From NCBI GenBank assembly GCA_950097015.1, contig CATNEN010000011.1:1426001-1490000 (forward strand): a stretch of DNA of 64,000 nucleotides. The letters are read 5' to 3'. A program made the position numbers and the translations under genes. The notes under the pieces were generated by a model that made no database searches, had not been told where the DNA came from, and was given only the letters and a program-made list of their open reading frames with translations. Of the stretch, positions 33,588-47,699 are shown one piece after another (positions within the stretch are counted from its first letter, which is position 1; each line of letters starts with the position of its first letter). The stretch comes from Macrostomum hystrix. Its lineage: Eukaryota; Platyhelminthes; Macrostomidae.

Positions 33588-36080
33588 CTACTGTTGCGGC
33601 TGCTGCTGCACTTGCTGTTGAACTTGGCGAAATCGATTAGACAGCTCGCGCATAACACCTGCGTGATTAAGCGATTTTCGTGCAGATCGAATTGTGCCGT
33701 AGTGATCTTTAACGAAACGAGCAAAAGCTGTCGGCGGCCGCAACGCCTGACTGAGCCGTTTGCGTCCGTCCGGCGTGTTGACGAGACACTCAAACTGGTC
33801 CACCCGACAACGGGGACAAACATTGGCTTGTCCGCGGACTAATTTAGAATGTCTGGCCAGCGTGTAATTACAGGCGGAGCATTTGTAAACAAATTTCTTT
33901 TCAACAACGTAGGCGTGACATCGTCTAATAGGCGGCAACGAAGGATGCGCTCGGGCGCACTTGGCCGTCCAAGCCTTCCAGAGTCGGCCGTGGCCATCAT
34001 TGGCGCCGTTGATGAGCCAACAGGCGGCGTGGCACAATTCGTGTACCAGGGTGTCTCGAGTGCGAGATGCAGAATCACACACCTTGACAGATAATTCAAT
34101 TCGGCAGGTGCGAGTAATGCCCACACTAGCTACTGGCTGATTAGCCTGGTTTCGTTCGCTGTCGTTATCATCTGAGCCAATACAATAGTCGGATACTCGC
34201 CGACGCTGATATTTACAATAGCCAGCCGTTGTGGTTAGGCGCCTATTCCAGGTCACAACCAGGTCGGCTGGCAACAGGCCGTCGAATGCCGAATGATTAA
34301 ACAATCGAACAAGATATTGAGCTAATTGATCGCGTCGTTGACGAAATTTGTGCACAAATTGCATCGCCTCCGGGTGACGCCTCTCATCTGGCATATCCTC
34401 GTCTAGAGAGGCCAGAAAATCTGCGTGTCTAACCGGACTAACGGCGCGCAACGGCGTCCAATTGCTGGCTTCGCGACGTCTACGACGCTGCGACTGTGTC
34501 TGAGGCGTGGTCGCTGCTGAAGTAGTGGCCGATCGTGGCAGAGCCATCGGTGGTCGTGACGGCGGCGGACGGCTCTTGGGCTGGGTTGACGCAGTGGCGA
34601 ATGGTCGCGATGCTGGATGGATAATCTCGTCCCTAGAAGAGTCAGACGACTCCGAGGTGAAGATAGCTGATAGGCGAACTGGTTGACGAGGCCGTCTCGA
34701 ACCAACTGCGGATGCCTGATGAGTATTAATACTCTTATTAGTATTCTCCTTGTCTTCATACCGATTTAAAGAACTTGAATGACTATTTAAAGATGCGACT
34801 GGTCGCGATGCTGGAGGAATAATCTCTTCCCTCGAAGAATCGGAGCTAGAAGATGACTCCGAAGTAAAGATGGTTGATAGGCGAAGTGGTCGACGAAGCC
34901 GTCTAGGACCAATCGTGGAGGAAGCGACGGATGCCTGATGACCACTCTCCTTCGCATTCTCCCTACCTGTATCTTCTTTCTCTACTTCACTACCGTCAGG
35001 ACCTGACTGACTATTTGAAGTATGACTAGTACGAGATTCACTATCTTCGTCGCTATTTTCTTCGGAATCAACGCTCGAGTCAACGATGAAACTGTTATCG
35101 CCGTGTCGTTCATTCTTGGGACTATCTTCTGACTCTGGAATAGATTTCTCCTTTCGTTGTTGATGCGTTCTTAAAAAGGCTTCAAATTTTTCATCAGCCG
35201 AATCATCATTGTCGGTACTAATCCGCCGGAAGTTAAACTGCTTGTTTATAGTAACTTGTGGCTCAGCAGTCTGAGCGATAGCGACATTGTCAATTTTTTT
35301 GTTGCTGATTTCGAGTTCGACGGCTGATGTCTGCAATATCGGAACTGTACCAGACGCCGAAGGGGCAGCCTTGGAATCGTCAGAGGTAAAGAATACCGAC
35401 TCCGCTCCAGCTGATGCATAAGAAGAGGCCGCTGCAACATCTTCTGCCGGTACGTTGACAGCAACTGTTGTTTGCTGCTCAGGTGGAACCGATTGAGGCG
35501 AAGTTATTGTTAAATCTTTTAATTTCTGCCAGACCCTACTAATGCTACAGAGACTGCCAGCCAAGTTTTGTTTATTAAATGATTTATCTTCTATTGGTTC
35601 AGTGGCTTCTTCGACAATTATAGTTGGCTGATGCTGCTGCTGCTGCTGATGCACGACGGGCAGGTGAGACAGATCAACAATGCGACTAACATCCGGTGGC
35701 GGCGGCGATTGCATTCGCTTCATAGGCGAACTGGACATAGGAACCGATGTTGCATTCGCAATGGCGGGCATTTCCGAATCGAGACGTTCGCACAGTTGAA
35801 ACTCAGCTTGAAGACTTCTAGCCAGACTATCGCCGCGTCTCAGATCAATGATTCTTGGCTGACGCATCTCAAGGTGAGCGGAGATGCGTTCATTCCTAGC
35901 GCTGAGGCACTTGATGGCGGCATTGATGTCGCCCTGCTCGCACGGCTTACTGGCGTCGCCGCAGCAGAAGGCGAACGAAGCCGATGACGATGCCGAGGAT
36001 GAGAATCCGCCGTTACTGGAGTCGGCGTCGAGATCCACAGGCGGCGAGCGCGCTTTGTCCCTAACTAGGGCCTGGAACAT
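33588..36080 (-). CDS. GCNA: GCNA/ACRC-like protein with SprT metalloprotease domain
   Basis: Germ cell nuclear acidic peptidase family, which limits DNA-protein crosslinks and genome instability in germ cells. One long exon, 830 codons plus stop. Residues 1-600 are low complexity, rich in Ser, Asp and Glu with short repeats (RLSTIFTSES and RLSAIFTSES), as expected for the disordered acidic part. The SprT domain covers about 615-760: TWNRRLTTTAGYC, RIELSVKVCDSA, the zinc-binding HELCH at 680-684 with the third His near 697 (DGHGRLW), and a zinc ribbon with Cys near 734, 737, 755 and 758. An HMG-like tail (AFARFVKDHYGTIR ... GVMRELSNRF) at about 785-819 is the feature that separates GCNA from SPRTN. 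The end is Gln-rich. The start at 36080 could instead be the splice acceptor AATGTTCCAG|GCCC a few bases inside, which would imply an upstream exon. Confidence 0.93.
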   Translation of the reverse strand: MFQALVRDKARSPPVDLDADSSNGGFSSSASSSASFAFCCGDASKPCEQGDINAAIKCLSARNERISAHLEMRQPRIIDLRRGDSLARSLQAEFQLCERLDSEMPAIANATSVPMSSSPMKRMQSPPPPDVSRIVDLSHLPVVHQQQQQHQPTIIVEEATEPIEDKSFNKQNLAGSLCSISRVWQKLKDLTITSPQSVPPEQQTTVAVNVPAEDVAAASSYASAGAESVFFTSDDSKAAPSASGTVPILQTSAVELEISNKKIDNVAIAQTAEPQVTINKQFNFRRISTDNDDSADEKFEAFLRTHQQRKEKSIPESEDSPKNERHGDNSFIVDSSVDSEENSDEDSESRTSHTSNSQSGPDGSEVEKEDTGRENAKESGHQASVASSTIGPRRLRRPLRLSTIFTSESSSSSDSSREEIIPPASRPVASLNSHSSSLNRYEDKENTNKSINTHQASAVGSRRPRQPVRLSAIFTSESSDSSRDEIIHPASRPFATASTQPKSRPPPSRPPMALPRSATTSAATTPQTQSQRRRRREASNWTPLRAVSPVRHADFLASLDEDMPDERRHPEAMQFVHKFRQRRDQLAQYLVRLFNHSAFDGLLPADLVVTWNRRLTTTAGYCKYQRRRVSDYCIGSDDNDSERNQANQPVASVGITRTCRIELSVKVCDSASRTRDTLVHELCHAACWLINGANDGHGRLWKAWTAKCARAHPSLPPIRRCHAYVVEKKFVYKCSACNYTLARHSKLVRGQANVCPRCRVDQFECLVNTPDGRKRLSQALRPPTAFARFVKDHYGTIRSARKSLNHAGVMRELSNRFRQVQQQVQQQPQQ

Positions 36081-36149
36081 TGGAAATTGGAATGCGGCAT
36101 TAACAGTTCAAAGAACACGCTGTTTTCCCCCTGGGAAAATACCATAGGG

Positions 36150-36650
36150 AAATTTCAAATACCCACTGCCTACTTCACGATAGCTCCCAAACCGAATGAC
36201 CGATTTTCGTGAAATTCCGCCATATGATCAAAGTTTTCGCCCTTTCACCGATTTCTTGTAGAAGACCCTGGTGACAAGGGACCACTAACATTGCTTTTTT
36301 TAAACCTCTAATGGGAATCCATATTTCTTCAATAATATAAAAATCTAGAATAATAGACGACATTGTCAGATTAAGAAAAAAGAAAGTCACAGTATTTATC
36401 ACTTAGCAGGAAATCATTTTCACTTTCTTTTTCATAATTTCTGTTGCTTATTTACTAAAGCACCAACAAAACTTTGAGTTAGCAAAATTGGGATAAGCAA
36501 AGAACTAAACACAATCTAACGTAGTTTATCAAGTGCTCTAGAAGGCCTTAAAGTGCACAAAGTTTCAATAAATCAAGCCAGCAAATTTTATTTCAAACAA
36601 AAAGAAAATACTAAAAACAGAAAGCGATGCATTCTCGAATTATCAAGTTA
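36150..36650. other. Upstream of GCNA; no gene seen
   Basis: AT-rich sequence without a recognisable exon; it may hold the GCNA 5' UTR. Confidence 0.4.
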
Positions 36651-36689
36651 AAGCACACCTGTATTACTGTTAATTAAGGTGCAAGACGT

Positions 36690-37450
36690 GGGAGAGATAA
36701 GACACGGGAGAGATAAGACACAGGAGAGATGAGACACGGGAGAGATAAGACACAGGAGAGATGAGACACGGGAGAGATGAGACACAGGAGAGATGAGACA
36801 CGGAAGAGATGAGACACAGGAGAGATGAGACACGGAAGAGATGAGACACAGGAGAGATAAGACACCGGAGTGATGAGACACGGGGAGATGAGACACGGGG
36901 GAGATGAGACACGGGAGAGATGAGACATGGGAGAGATGAGACACGGGGGAGATGAGACACGGGAGAGATGAGACACGGGAGAGATAAGACACAGGAGAGA
37001 TGAGATACGGGAGAGATGAGACACAGGAGAGATGGGACACCGGAGAGATGAGACACGGGGGAGATGAGACACGGGAGAGATGAGACACAGGAGAGATGAG
37101 ACACGGAAGAGATGAGACACAGGAGAGATGGGACACCGGAGAGATGAGACACGGGGGAGATGAGACACGGGAGAGATGAGACATGGGAGAGATGAGACAC
37201 GGGAGAGATGAGACATGGGAGAGATGAGACACCGGAGAGATGAGACACGGGGGAGATGAGACAAAGGGGATATGAGACACGGGATATATGAGACACGGGA
37301 GATAGCAGATAAGATTAGAATGTGGGGAGATAAGATTTGAGAGATGAGATACTATCTCTCTCCTAACTAATATTTCTACAGTTAATGCGGCCCGCTGTCG
37401 TCTTTTAGGTTCTCTCTTTGGCCCGCTAGCTAGTAAGTTTTGCAGACCCC
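36690..37450. mobile_element. Partial hAT-type MITE with the minisatellite in inverted orientation
   Basis: About 40 units of 16-18 bp, GAGATGAGACACGGGA with A/G variants, at 36690-37310. The right end (GGTTCTCTCTTTGGCCCGCT, then AGTAAGTTTTGCAGACCCC, to 37450) matches the right end of the element at 32714-33525 in the same orientation. The internal array, however, is the reverse complement of that one. No matching left terminal repeat was found. Confidence 0.7.
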
Positions 37451-37454
37451 AATC

Positions 37455-37795
37455 CTAGATCGGTTTTTTATAATCTCCGATCACCAAAGCTTTTACTCGA
37501 TGCTACATAAGATCCATCCAAGAAAAAACAGAATAGTCAAACAGTATCAACACAAGACGTCAACTTTAAAAGTATGCACTTTAAGATTACGAATTTAAAT
37601 GCTCTGAATAGCATCCATCAAAATTGCTTATAAAATGGGATAAGGGACATTATTAACGTTAACGTGATAAGTATGACAGAACTTATCACATATTTGTAAA
37701 AAATGCGAAAATACATAAACAGGGACGTATTTCTTGAAATGTGTCAGTTATAAGACTAGGAGACAAGGCATGATCTGCATCATTGTCTAAATGAT
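37455..37795. other. Intergenic, no gene seen
   Basis: AT-rich, with no coding or repeat signal beyond short runs. Confidence 0.45.
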
Positions 37796-37799
37796 CGTC

Positions 37800-38540
37800 A
37801 TGTACCTATTTCTGGACTCCAAATCCTATATCAAGAATCTTTATCGAAAGTCTAGTATCCCAATCATATATCTAAAATCACAATCCTATATCAAGAATCC
37901 TAATCCATTATCTAGAATCCCAATCCTATATCAAGAATCCTAATCCAATATCTAGAATCCTAATCCAATATCTAGAATCCTAATCCAATATCTAGAATCC
38001 TAATCCAATATCTAGAATCCCAATCCTATATCAACAATCCTAATCCAATATCTAGAATCCTAATCCAATATTTAGAATCCTAATCCAATATCTAGAATCC
38101 TAATCCAATATCTAGAATCCTAATCAAATATCTAGAATCCTAATCCAATATCTAGAATCCTAATCCAATATCTAGAATCCCAATCCAATATCTAGAATCC
38201 TAATCCAATATCTAGAATCCTAATCCAATATCTAGAATCCTAATCCAATATCTAGAATCCTAATCCAATATCTAGAATCCTAATCCAATATCTAGAATCC
38301 CAATCCTATATCAATAATCCTAATCCAATATCTAGAATCCCAATCCTATATCAAGAATCCTAATCCAATATCTAGAATCCTAATCCAATATCTAGAATCC
38401 TAATCCAATATCTAGAATCCCAATCCTATATCAATAATCCTAATCCAATATCTAGAATCCAAATCCAATATCTAGAATCCTAATCCTATACAAAATCCCA
38501 ATCCAATAAAAATATAGATTCAGAATCCTAGATTTCGAGT
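37800..38540. repeat. 20-bp minisatellite in the 3' flank of POLR3D
   Basis: About 35 units of TAATCCAATATCTAGAATCC, with a second unit type (CAATCCTATATCAAGAATCC) interspersed. It ends about 65 bases below the POLR3D stop codon. Confidence 0.95.
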
Positions 38541-38604
38541 CAAAATTCTTTACTGGAATCCCAATCCCACAGGATGCAAAGAAGCAAAAGATTAAAGGGC
38601 AACA

Positions 38605-41067
38605 TCAAACAGATCCCGTAGTCCCGAAAGCATCATCGTGAATGCAGTCAGTTGTTAAAGAAGTGTTCCCAGTTGTTGCAGAAGCAGCTGAGGCGGCGGA
38701 GGCAGCGGCGGCAGTCAAAAGTGCATCAATATCTGGCGAACAAATCATTCGCTTGTCGATTCGGCCAAGGCTGTGCAGATCGGCAACGTCCGACTCAAAA
38801 TTTGCGTCCTCGCTTAGCCTCTGCAGCAGTAGGAGCTCCTGGAGATGGTTAACATCGGCGCCTAAGCTGACATTGAAGGCGACAGGCTGACTGGCACCGC
38901 TGTCTAGGAGGAGGCGAACCTCGCCGGTGTCAAGAATCTGTGGGCGAAGTTTAAATATAGTTTTTTAAAGCAGAAAATGAGATGAAGAAAGGAAAAATAG
39001 ATTGGGTTAACGACCGACTGATTGGGTAACGACAGACTGATAGGGTTAGGACCGACTGATTGGGTAATGACAGACTGATTGGGTAATGACCGACTGACTG
39101 GGTTATGACCGACTGACTGGGTTATGACCGACTTATTGGGTAATGACCGATTGACTGAGTAATGACCGACTGATTGGGTTATGACCGACTAATTGGGTCC
39201 GACTGATTGGGTAATGTCGAACTAATTAGGGTAGTGACGTATTAATTGGGGTAATGACGAACTAATTGGGTAAATGACCGAAAGATTGAGGCAATGAGCG
39301 ATTGATTATTGTAATGACCGAGACCAATTTGTGTAATCGACGGCAATACAAAGGAGATTAGGTTTAAAAAAACAGGTTGAATTAGCAGTCTACCTGCAAT
39401 GTTCCAATCGGGCCGTCGGGCCACTGAGCAATGTTCTCAGGTCCGCCGGCGTGATCGCCAGCTGCACCAGCAGCCGGATCTGCAGTGGAGCAACGCCTGG
39501 GCAGCACTGACGGCAGTTGAATAGTGAAGAATTCACCTGTAGATGAGCAGCTGGCTAGAAGATCAGCTGGCGTTTCAGCGGCATCAGCAGCAGCAGCAGT
39601 AGCAGCAGCAGAGTCTAGCACATCGACATCCATTGGTTCGTCTTTAACAATGGCCAGTTTGGCAGGAGAGGCGGCAGTCAACGATGTCGGCACCCTGACG
39701 GGATGCGAATCACCCTGGCGCAAATCGGCTATAAAATAGCCACCGCCAGGTCCTTTGTTGCGTTCAGATTTTTGACGAATTTCTACGACGGGTTCAAGTT
39801 TGACTTCGACGGAATCGTCGTCTAGGGCGGCGGAGGCTCGAGAACCTCCTCCGCCGCCGCCGCCGCGGCCGAAGCCACCGCGACCGCCGCGCGACATCGC
39901 ACCGCCGGTTCTGTCAGCCCCGCCGAGGCCTTCGGCAAATATTGAATGCGTCTGTACAAAATTTCCGTGACCGTAACGGCCGAAAGACTTGCCGCCGTCG
40001 TCTTTGCCACCGGGTCCAGCAGACTTCCTGTTAAATTTCTTGCCATCCACGCCGTTCAGTTCGTCACGTGACTTCTGTTTGAAAGGCAAAGTGGCAGGTA
40101 AGGGATTTTAAGATTAATGATTCCTGATCAGATTGCAGGTTTGGGATTTTGTACTCAGATTTTAGGATTTGGGATTTCCTGATCAGATTGTATGATTTGG
40201 GATTTCCTGATCAGATTGTAGGATTTGGGATTTTGTATTCAGGTTGTAGGATTTGGGATTTTGTACTCAGATTTTAGGATTTGGGATTTCCTGATCAGAT
40301 TGTAGGATTTGGGATTTCCTGATCAGATTGTAGGATTTGGGATTTTGTATTCAGGTTGTAGGATTTGGGATTTTGTACTCAGATTTTAGGATTTGGGATT
40401 TCCTGATCAGATTCTAGGATTTGGGATTTTGTATTCAGATTGTAGGATTTGGGATTTTGTATTCAGATTGTAGGATTTGGGATATCCTAAACAGATTCTC
40501 AGGATTCGGGATTTCCTGATCAGATTCCAGTATTCGGGATTTCCTAATCATATTTGCAGGATTTGGGATTTCCTGAACAGATTGTAAGATTTGAAGTTTT
40601 TAATTATAATTATGGCTGTAGGAAAACTGACAAAAGCACACCTGTTGCGATTTCTCGCTCTGCTTATCATTGTCCTTATTAGCCTGGGCGTTCTTAGCAA
40701 CGTTGAGATTTGGCACAAAAGTTCGCTTAGTGGTTGAGGCTGGATTGGCAGGTCCGCTGACTGGGGCTGCACTCGAGGTAGACATCAAATTAGCTGGTAC
40801 TGGACTGGCGAATGCGGCTGTTCGACCTCTTGAAGCACCGCCGCCTCCGCCGCCCAAGGTCAGGTCTCTGGTTGGCCTCAACGATGGCAGCCGACCGCCA
40901 ACGGTTGGCATGGACGCTTGGCCGCCTAGCAACAAGCTACTATTGACAGGTGAAAAAATCGTAGAAGCTGATGAAGGATTCTGAGATGATGATGAAGAGC
41001 CACCGCCGCCGCCGCGACCGCGAGCTCCGCCACCGTCGCCGGCTTGACGATGGCCTTCGAAACTCAT
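38605..41067 (-). CDS. POLR3D: DNA-directed RNA polymerase III subunit RPC4
   Basis: RPC4 (yeast C53) pairs with RPC5 (C37) in Pol III and acts in initiation and termination on tRNA and 5S genes. Three exons, 41067-40642, 40074-39394 and 38937-38605, all phase 0 (479 codons plus stop; human is about 400, the excess being low-complexity Gly/Ser/Ala). Diagnostic RPC4 pieces in order: KRTFVPNLNV in exon 1; VQTHSIFAEG, VKDEPMDVDV and FFTIQLPSVLP in exon 2; DGPIGTLQ, joined across intron 2 to ILDTGEVRLLLDSG, then VAFNVSLGADVNHLQELL and LGRIDKRMICSPDIDALL at the C-terminus. Donors CAACAG|GTGTGC and TTGCAG|GTAGAC; acceptors TTTCAAACAG|AAGTC and CGCCCACAG|ATTCT. Gly/Arg-rich stretches in exons 1 and 2 are partly (GCC)n-derived. 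Both introns contain unrelated minisatellites. Confidence 0.92.
38995..39340. repeat. 19-bp minisatellite in POLR3D intron 2
   Basis: About 18 units of CCGACTGATTGGGTAATGA with point variants and a few one-base indels, occupying most of the 456-bp intron. Confidence 0.9.
40110..40600. repeat. 28-bp minisatellite in POLR3D intron 1
   Basis: About 17 units alternating two forms: GGATTTGGGATTTCCTGA + TCAGATTGTA, and the same with TTTTGTATTCAG in the middle. It fills nearly all of the 567-bp intron. Confidence 0.93.
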
Positions 41068-41099
41068 AACGCTGATTTAGATTTTTAAATAACGTGTTT

Positions 41100-41979
41100 A
41101 GATAGAAATTTACTGAAAAGGAGTTTGAAACAAAACGTTAGAAATTCATTCTACAGCTTATTAAAATTCTATAAGACTATAACGCAAAACACTTTTTTAA
41201 ACCAGAAAGGCTTAAGATTTTCCAAAACCGCAACATTAAGCCACTGAGTCATCAGTTATCTGAATTCAAATAATTCAATTTCACATTTATTTTTTTATCG
41301 ATTACAGCTGAACTTTGCCACGCTAGATTCCTCTCTTCTTCGAGGAAGAAGACACTGTCTTTGCGAATGCAATCGAATGGGAATCTGCAGCAAAACAATA
41401 GCTTGCTAGATTCGAAGACACCAATTGAATTCTTCGATTATAATTTAGGTTTGTTATTTATAATTATCGTTCAGAAGACTGCAAACCGCGAGTCACTGGG
41501 ACACCAGACTAACAGGCGAGAGCAAACAGACAAACAGCAATTTAGAACAACAAAAATATAGATAATAATGCATGACGTGTCACAAGCAATTACACTAGAC
41601 CGCAGACAAACGTCTATCAGACAAGGCTTCAACTGACCTAGTTTTTTTCACGGGAAAACTTTAAAACTTAAGAAAAACGCTTTTAACTTAAACTAACTGA
41701 TAACAATCAGATTCATGATTAAAGTTACCGGTTAACCGATTTTTTCATTTTAAGTAAACTAACTTAAAAACGAAAAAACCTAGCTTAGTTTGTTTTAGCC
41801 CAAAATATTGAATAGTAACCCGTTAGTTTAAACTAATGAATAACGCTTCAAAAAGTAACGAATACTCAATCTAGTTAATGCGAAAATGTAACGATTACTG
41901 ATGGTTCCTTTTGTTTGCATTCTAAAAGCTAACTTAATATTAGATCTACCTTAGGCAGCAACCAAACACAGTTACCAAA
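41100..41979. other. Between POLR3D and EIF2S1; no gene seen
   Basis: AT-rich sequence that must contain the POLR3D 5' region and the EIF2S1 3' UTR. No repeats or other coding features were recognised. An acceptor-like AAATCTAAATCAG lies three bases before the POLR3D ATG. Confidence 0.5.
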
Positions 41980-43412
41980 TCAGTCTGCCCCGTCACCATT
42001 CTCATCTCCGTCATCGCCGCCGCCCTCTTTTTCGTCGTCGTCTTCGCTATCAACTTCGGAATCTTCATCGCCGCTGACCTCCTTATTAGCCAGTTCGAGA
42101 TCTTCCAGTTTCTGTTTGAGTTCAGCCTCCTCAGTGTCTGAGATCACCCATGGCTCGCGTTTGATGTTGAATACGCCGCCTCGGCCTTCAATGTCGGCTT
42201 TTACGTCGTCCAAAGCGGCGCGCATCTTAGTCAGGCCCTCCTGCCTGTCCAGAGTGGAGGTGGTGACCACATACTCTGGCGGGGCGATGAGGTTGATGCG
42301 CAACGGAAACTCTTCAGTGGCATGCTTTAGGCCGGCTTTCAAGGCCGACTTCACGGCGTCGATGCCTTCGTAGGTGAAGCAGGAGACTTCAATGTCGCTG
42401 CGAATTCTAACAGCCTGCGGCATCAGGCGACGGCGAATGTTTTCAAGCAGGACCTCCTTGGCCTTTTCGTCGATTTCGCATTCGTTCAGAACCTGGAGAA
42501 TTTTTTTCAAATGTGGAGAATAAACGAGACGATTATTGGAGTTCTCAAAACTTAAGAAAGGGTTTTAAATATGGAGAGGTTGCAGCCTAGTAGTTAGAGC
42601 GTCGGAATCACAATTTGGAGGTCAGGGGTTCGATTCCCGACTCCACTGGAACAGCCTTTGTCCTTTGATAGCAAGACACTTAAACTCTGCATTGCTTCAG
42701 TTCACCCAACTGTAAAATGGGTGCCAGAATTAGCTGGGGTAATTGTGGGAGGGCGTGGCTTCCACCCAGTCCATGGACTGAACGGTTGTACACAGCCTTC
42801 AGATGCGCCGCGCAATATCTGCAACTGTGCTTTCCGCTGAACATGTGTCCATAAGGAAAGATCTTAACTTTGAGCTGCGATTCGAACTCCGCACCTCTAG
42901 TAAATTCTTGAAAATTTAAATGTCAATCTACTTGCCTCCGGATTAGTAACCGAGTGCTTGAAGGTGTCGAAGCTGGCACCGGGCCTATTGTACTTGCGAT
43001 CGAAGTACCAGGCGGTCTTATTGTAGAACTCTTCCAATTGTTCGTCCTTCTCAAAGCCAAGCTTTTCGGCGACGCGTTTCAAAATCTGATTGACAGCTTT
43101 GGCTTTGGCGAATTTCTCTTCACATTTTTCAACTTCCTCTTGGGAAACGCGCCGCTTGGACAGATCAATGTAGCCCTTGTTCTTGTCCACGCGAATCACT
43201 AGCACGACTTCGTCTCGGCCAACACGAATGAGTTTATTGATTGAACGGATGCGACGGCGAGACAGTTCAGACAGTAGGATCATGCCTTCAATGTTGTTGT
43301 ACTCCAACAGGTGAACATAGGCGCCCATCTCTTGGATGCTGCGCACCTTCACCATCACAACCTCTTCTAATTCGGGAAACCGCTTCTCGTAATAGCGACA
43401 GGAGAGAGGCAT
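41980..43412 (-). CDS. EIF2S1: Eukaryotic translation initiation factor 2 subunit alpha
   Basis: The regulatory subunit of the eIF2 ternary complex, target of stress kinases. Two exons, 43412-42936 and 42492-41980 (329 codons plus stop; human has 315). Residues 1-10 ([10 protein letters not shown]) match the family start. The S1/OB domain (about 14-87) carries [19 protein letters not shown], and the Ser in ELSRRR is the phosphorylated Ser51 equivalent. The helical domain ends at HSVTNPE, exactly at the intron. Exon 2 gives the C-terminal alpha/beta domain ([44 protein letters not shown]) and an acidic tail. The donor is GC, not GT: GGAG|GCAAGTAG, the usual context of GC-AG introns, and acceptor AAATTCTCCAG|GTTCTG restores frame. 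An acceptor-like CTCTCTCTGCAG lies 12 bases above the ATG, suggesting a 5' UTR intron or trans-splicing. Confidence 0.96.
42575..42840 (+). mobile_element. tRNA-derived SINE in the EIF2S1 intron
   Basis: The best preserved copy. A tRNA-like head has an A box (TAGTTAGAGCG, 42591 onward) and B box GGTTCGATTCC (42627-42637), about 35 bases apart. The body ends CAGTCCATGGACTGAAC ... GCGCAATATCTGCAACTGTG. It is inserted antisense to the gene. Confidence 0.88.
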
Positions 43413-43444
43413 GACTGCAGCGGCTGCAGAGAGAGGTTTTTATG

Positions 43445-44375
43445 AGAATAATAAAAATAAACACACTCAGAATCCATCTAAACACACCCAGAATCCCTAT
43501 AAACACACTTATAATCCATATAAACACACCCAGAATCCCTATAAACACTTATAATCCATATAAACACACTCTGAATACATCTAAACACACACAGAATACA
43601 TCTAAACACACACAGAATACATCTAAACACACACAGAATCCATATAAACACACACAGAATCCATATAAACACACCCAGAATCCATCTAAACACACTTAGA
43701 ATCCATCTATACACACTTAGAATCCAGCTAAACACACCCAGAATCCCTATAAACACACTTAAAATCCATCTAAAAACATCCAGAATCTATTTAAACACAC
43801 TTAGAATCCATATAAACACACCCATAATCCATATAAACACACCCATAATCCACATAAACACACCCAGAATCCCTATAAACACACCCGGAATCCCTATAAA
43901 CACACCCAGAATCCATATAAACGCACCCATAATCCACATAAACACGCCCATAATCCCTATAAACACACCCAGAATCCATATAAACACACCCATAATCCAC
44001 ATAAACACACCCATAATCCCTATAAACACGCCCATAATCCCTATAAACACACCCATAATCCCTATAAACACACCCATAATCCCTATAAACACACCCATAA
44101 TCCCTATAAACACACCCATAATCCCTATAAACACACCCATAATCCATATAAACACACCCATAATCCCTATAAACACACCCATAATCCCTATAAACACACC
44201 CATAATCCATCTAAACACACCCATAATCCATATAAACACACCCATAATCCCTATAAACACACCCATAATCCCTATAAACACACCCATAATCCATATAAAC
44301 ACACCCATAATCCCTATAAACACACCCATAATCCCTATAAACACACCTATAATCCATATAAACACAATCGTTTCA
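43445..44375. repeat. 21-bp minisatellite upstream of EIF2S1
   Basis: About 44 units of CCCATAATCCCTATAAACACA, with CATCTAAACACACACAGAATA-type variants on the left. It starts about 30 bases above the EIF2S1 start codon, so it lies in the promoter or a 5' UTR intron. The unit length keeps all frames of one strand open; this is not coding. Confidence 0.95.
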
Positions 44376-45020
44376 TCGTTTAAGAATCTATCTAAAATCA
44401 TTGAATTCTAAATGCGTCAACAATAAAACGATAAACGATAGAGGTCAAACTTTTATTATCTGCAAAGTGTCCAAATACCCAAAACTAGGGAAGGCTGCGT
44501 CTACAATGCGCCGTGTAATTATCAATTATAACAAAGCTAGTAAAAGTTACTTTTAGCATTTCTAGGCATAGCAACCAAACTAACCAAATAAGTCATGCTT
44601 TAAAAAGTCATGAAAATGAATTCCAGATAAATGATACGCAATAAAAAAGAAATTTAAATCAAAGTTTGATCAAATGAAGGTTTTTGTGATAACTAATAAC
44701 CGCTCTAGATGATTTTAAGATGAAGCGGAATGTAAAGTATTGCTTCAAAATAATTAACGCAAGTATTAAAAAAACTCACCGCTCAAAACACGTTAGTGAC
44801 GTTTATAAATCTTTCATTGTCGCATTGAAGGCACTTAGAAGGTACTGAATTATTTCGAACAAAAATGGGCAAGACAGTCAATATCATTGCCTATTGCATT
44901 TTCGATTTGCCAACAATTCACACTGTATAACAATCAGAAAGTGAAACTAATTATTTTTAGCAACAACCAATAACACAGAGTAGACTAACAGATTTTGTAA
45001 ACCAAAACCTCTAATATATC
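44376..45020. other. Intergenic between EIF2S1 and GALE
   Basis: AT-rich, with no gene or repeat recognised. Confidence 0.5.
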
Positions 45021-45026
45021 TTTATT
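45021..45026 (-). terminator. Poly(A) signal of GALE
   Basis: AATAAA on the minus strand, about 75 bases below the stop codon. A second AATAAA lies only about 5 bases below the stop. Confidence 0.6.
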
Positions 45027-45101
45027 CAACCGAAAATCGTGTCTTTCAAATCGATACTTATCTAGCTATCCGCACGAATATATAAATAGTATGTTTGGCC
45101 T

Positions 45102-47628
<2,527 letters not shown>

Positions 47629-47699
47629 TGTTTCAATGCGGCTTATTTTTTGGTTAATATGACAATGCTTCAAACTGAAGTAAAAATGAAATAACAGAA

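Noticed and set aside
36648-37296. Three overlapping minus-strand frames of about 200 codons rich in HLSRVSSLPCLIS
   Set aside because: All three frames of one strand are open over the same GAGATGAGACAC array, the mark of a tandem repeat rather than a gene.
43442-44401. Repeat frames with FIGIMGV / CVYRDYG units resembling membrane repeats
   Set aside because: By-product of the 21-bp minisatellite upstream of EIF2S1; several frames are open at once.
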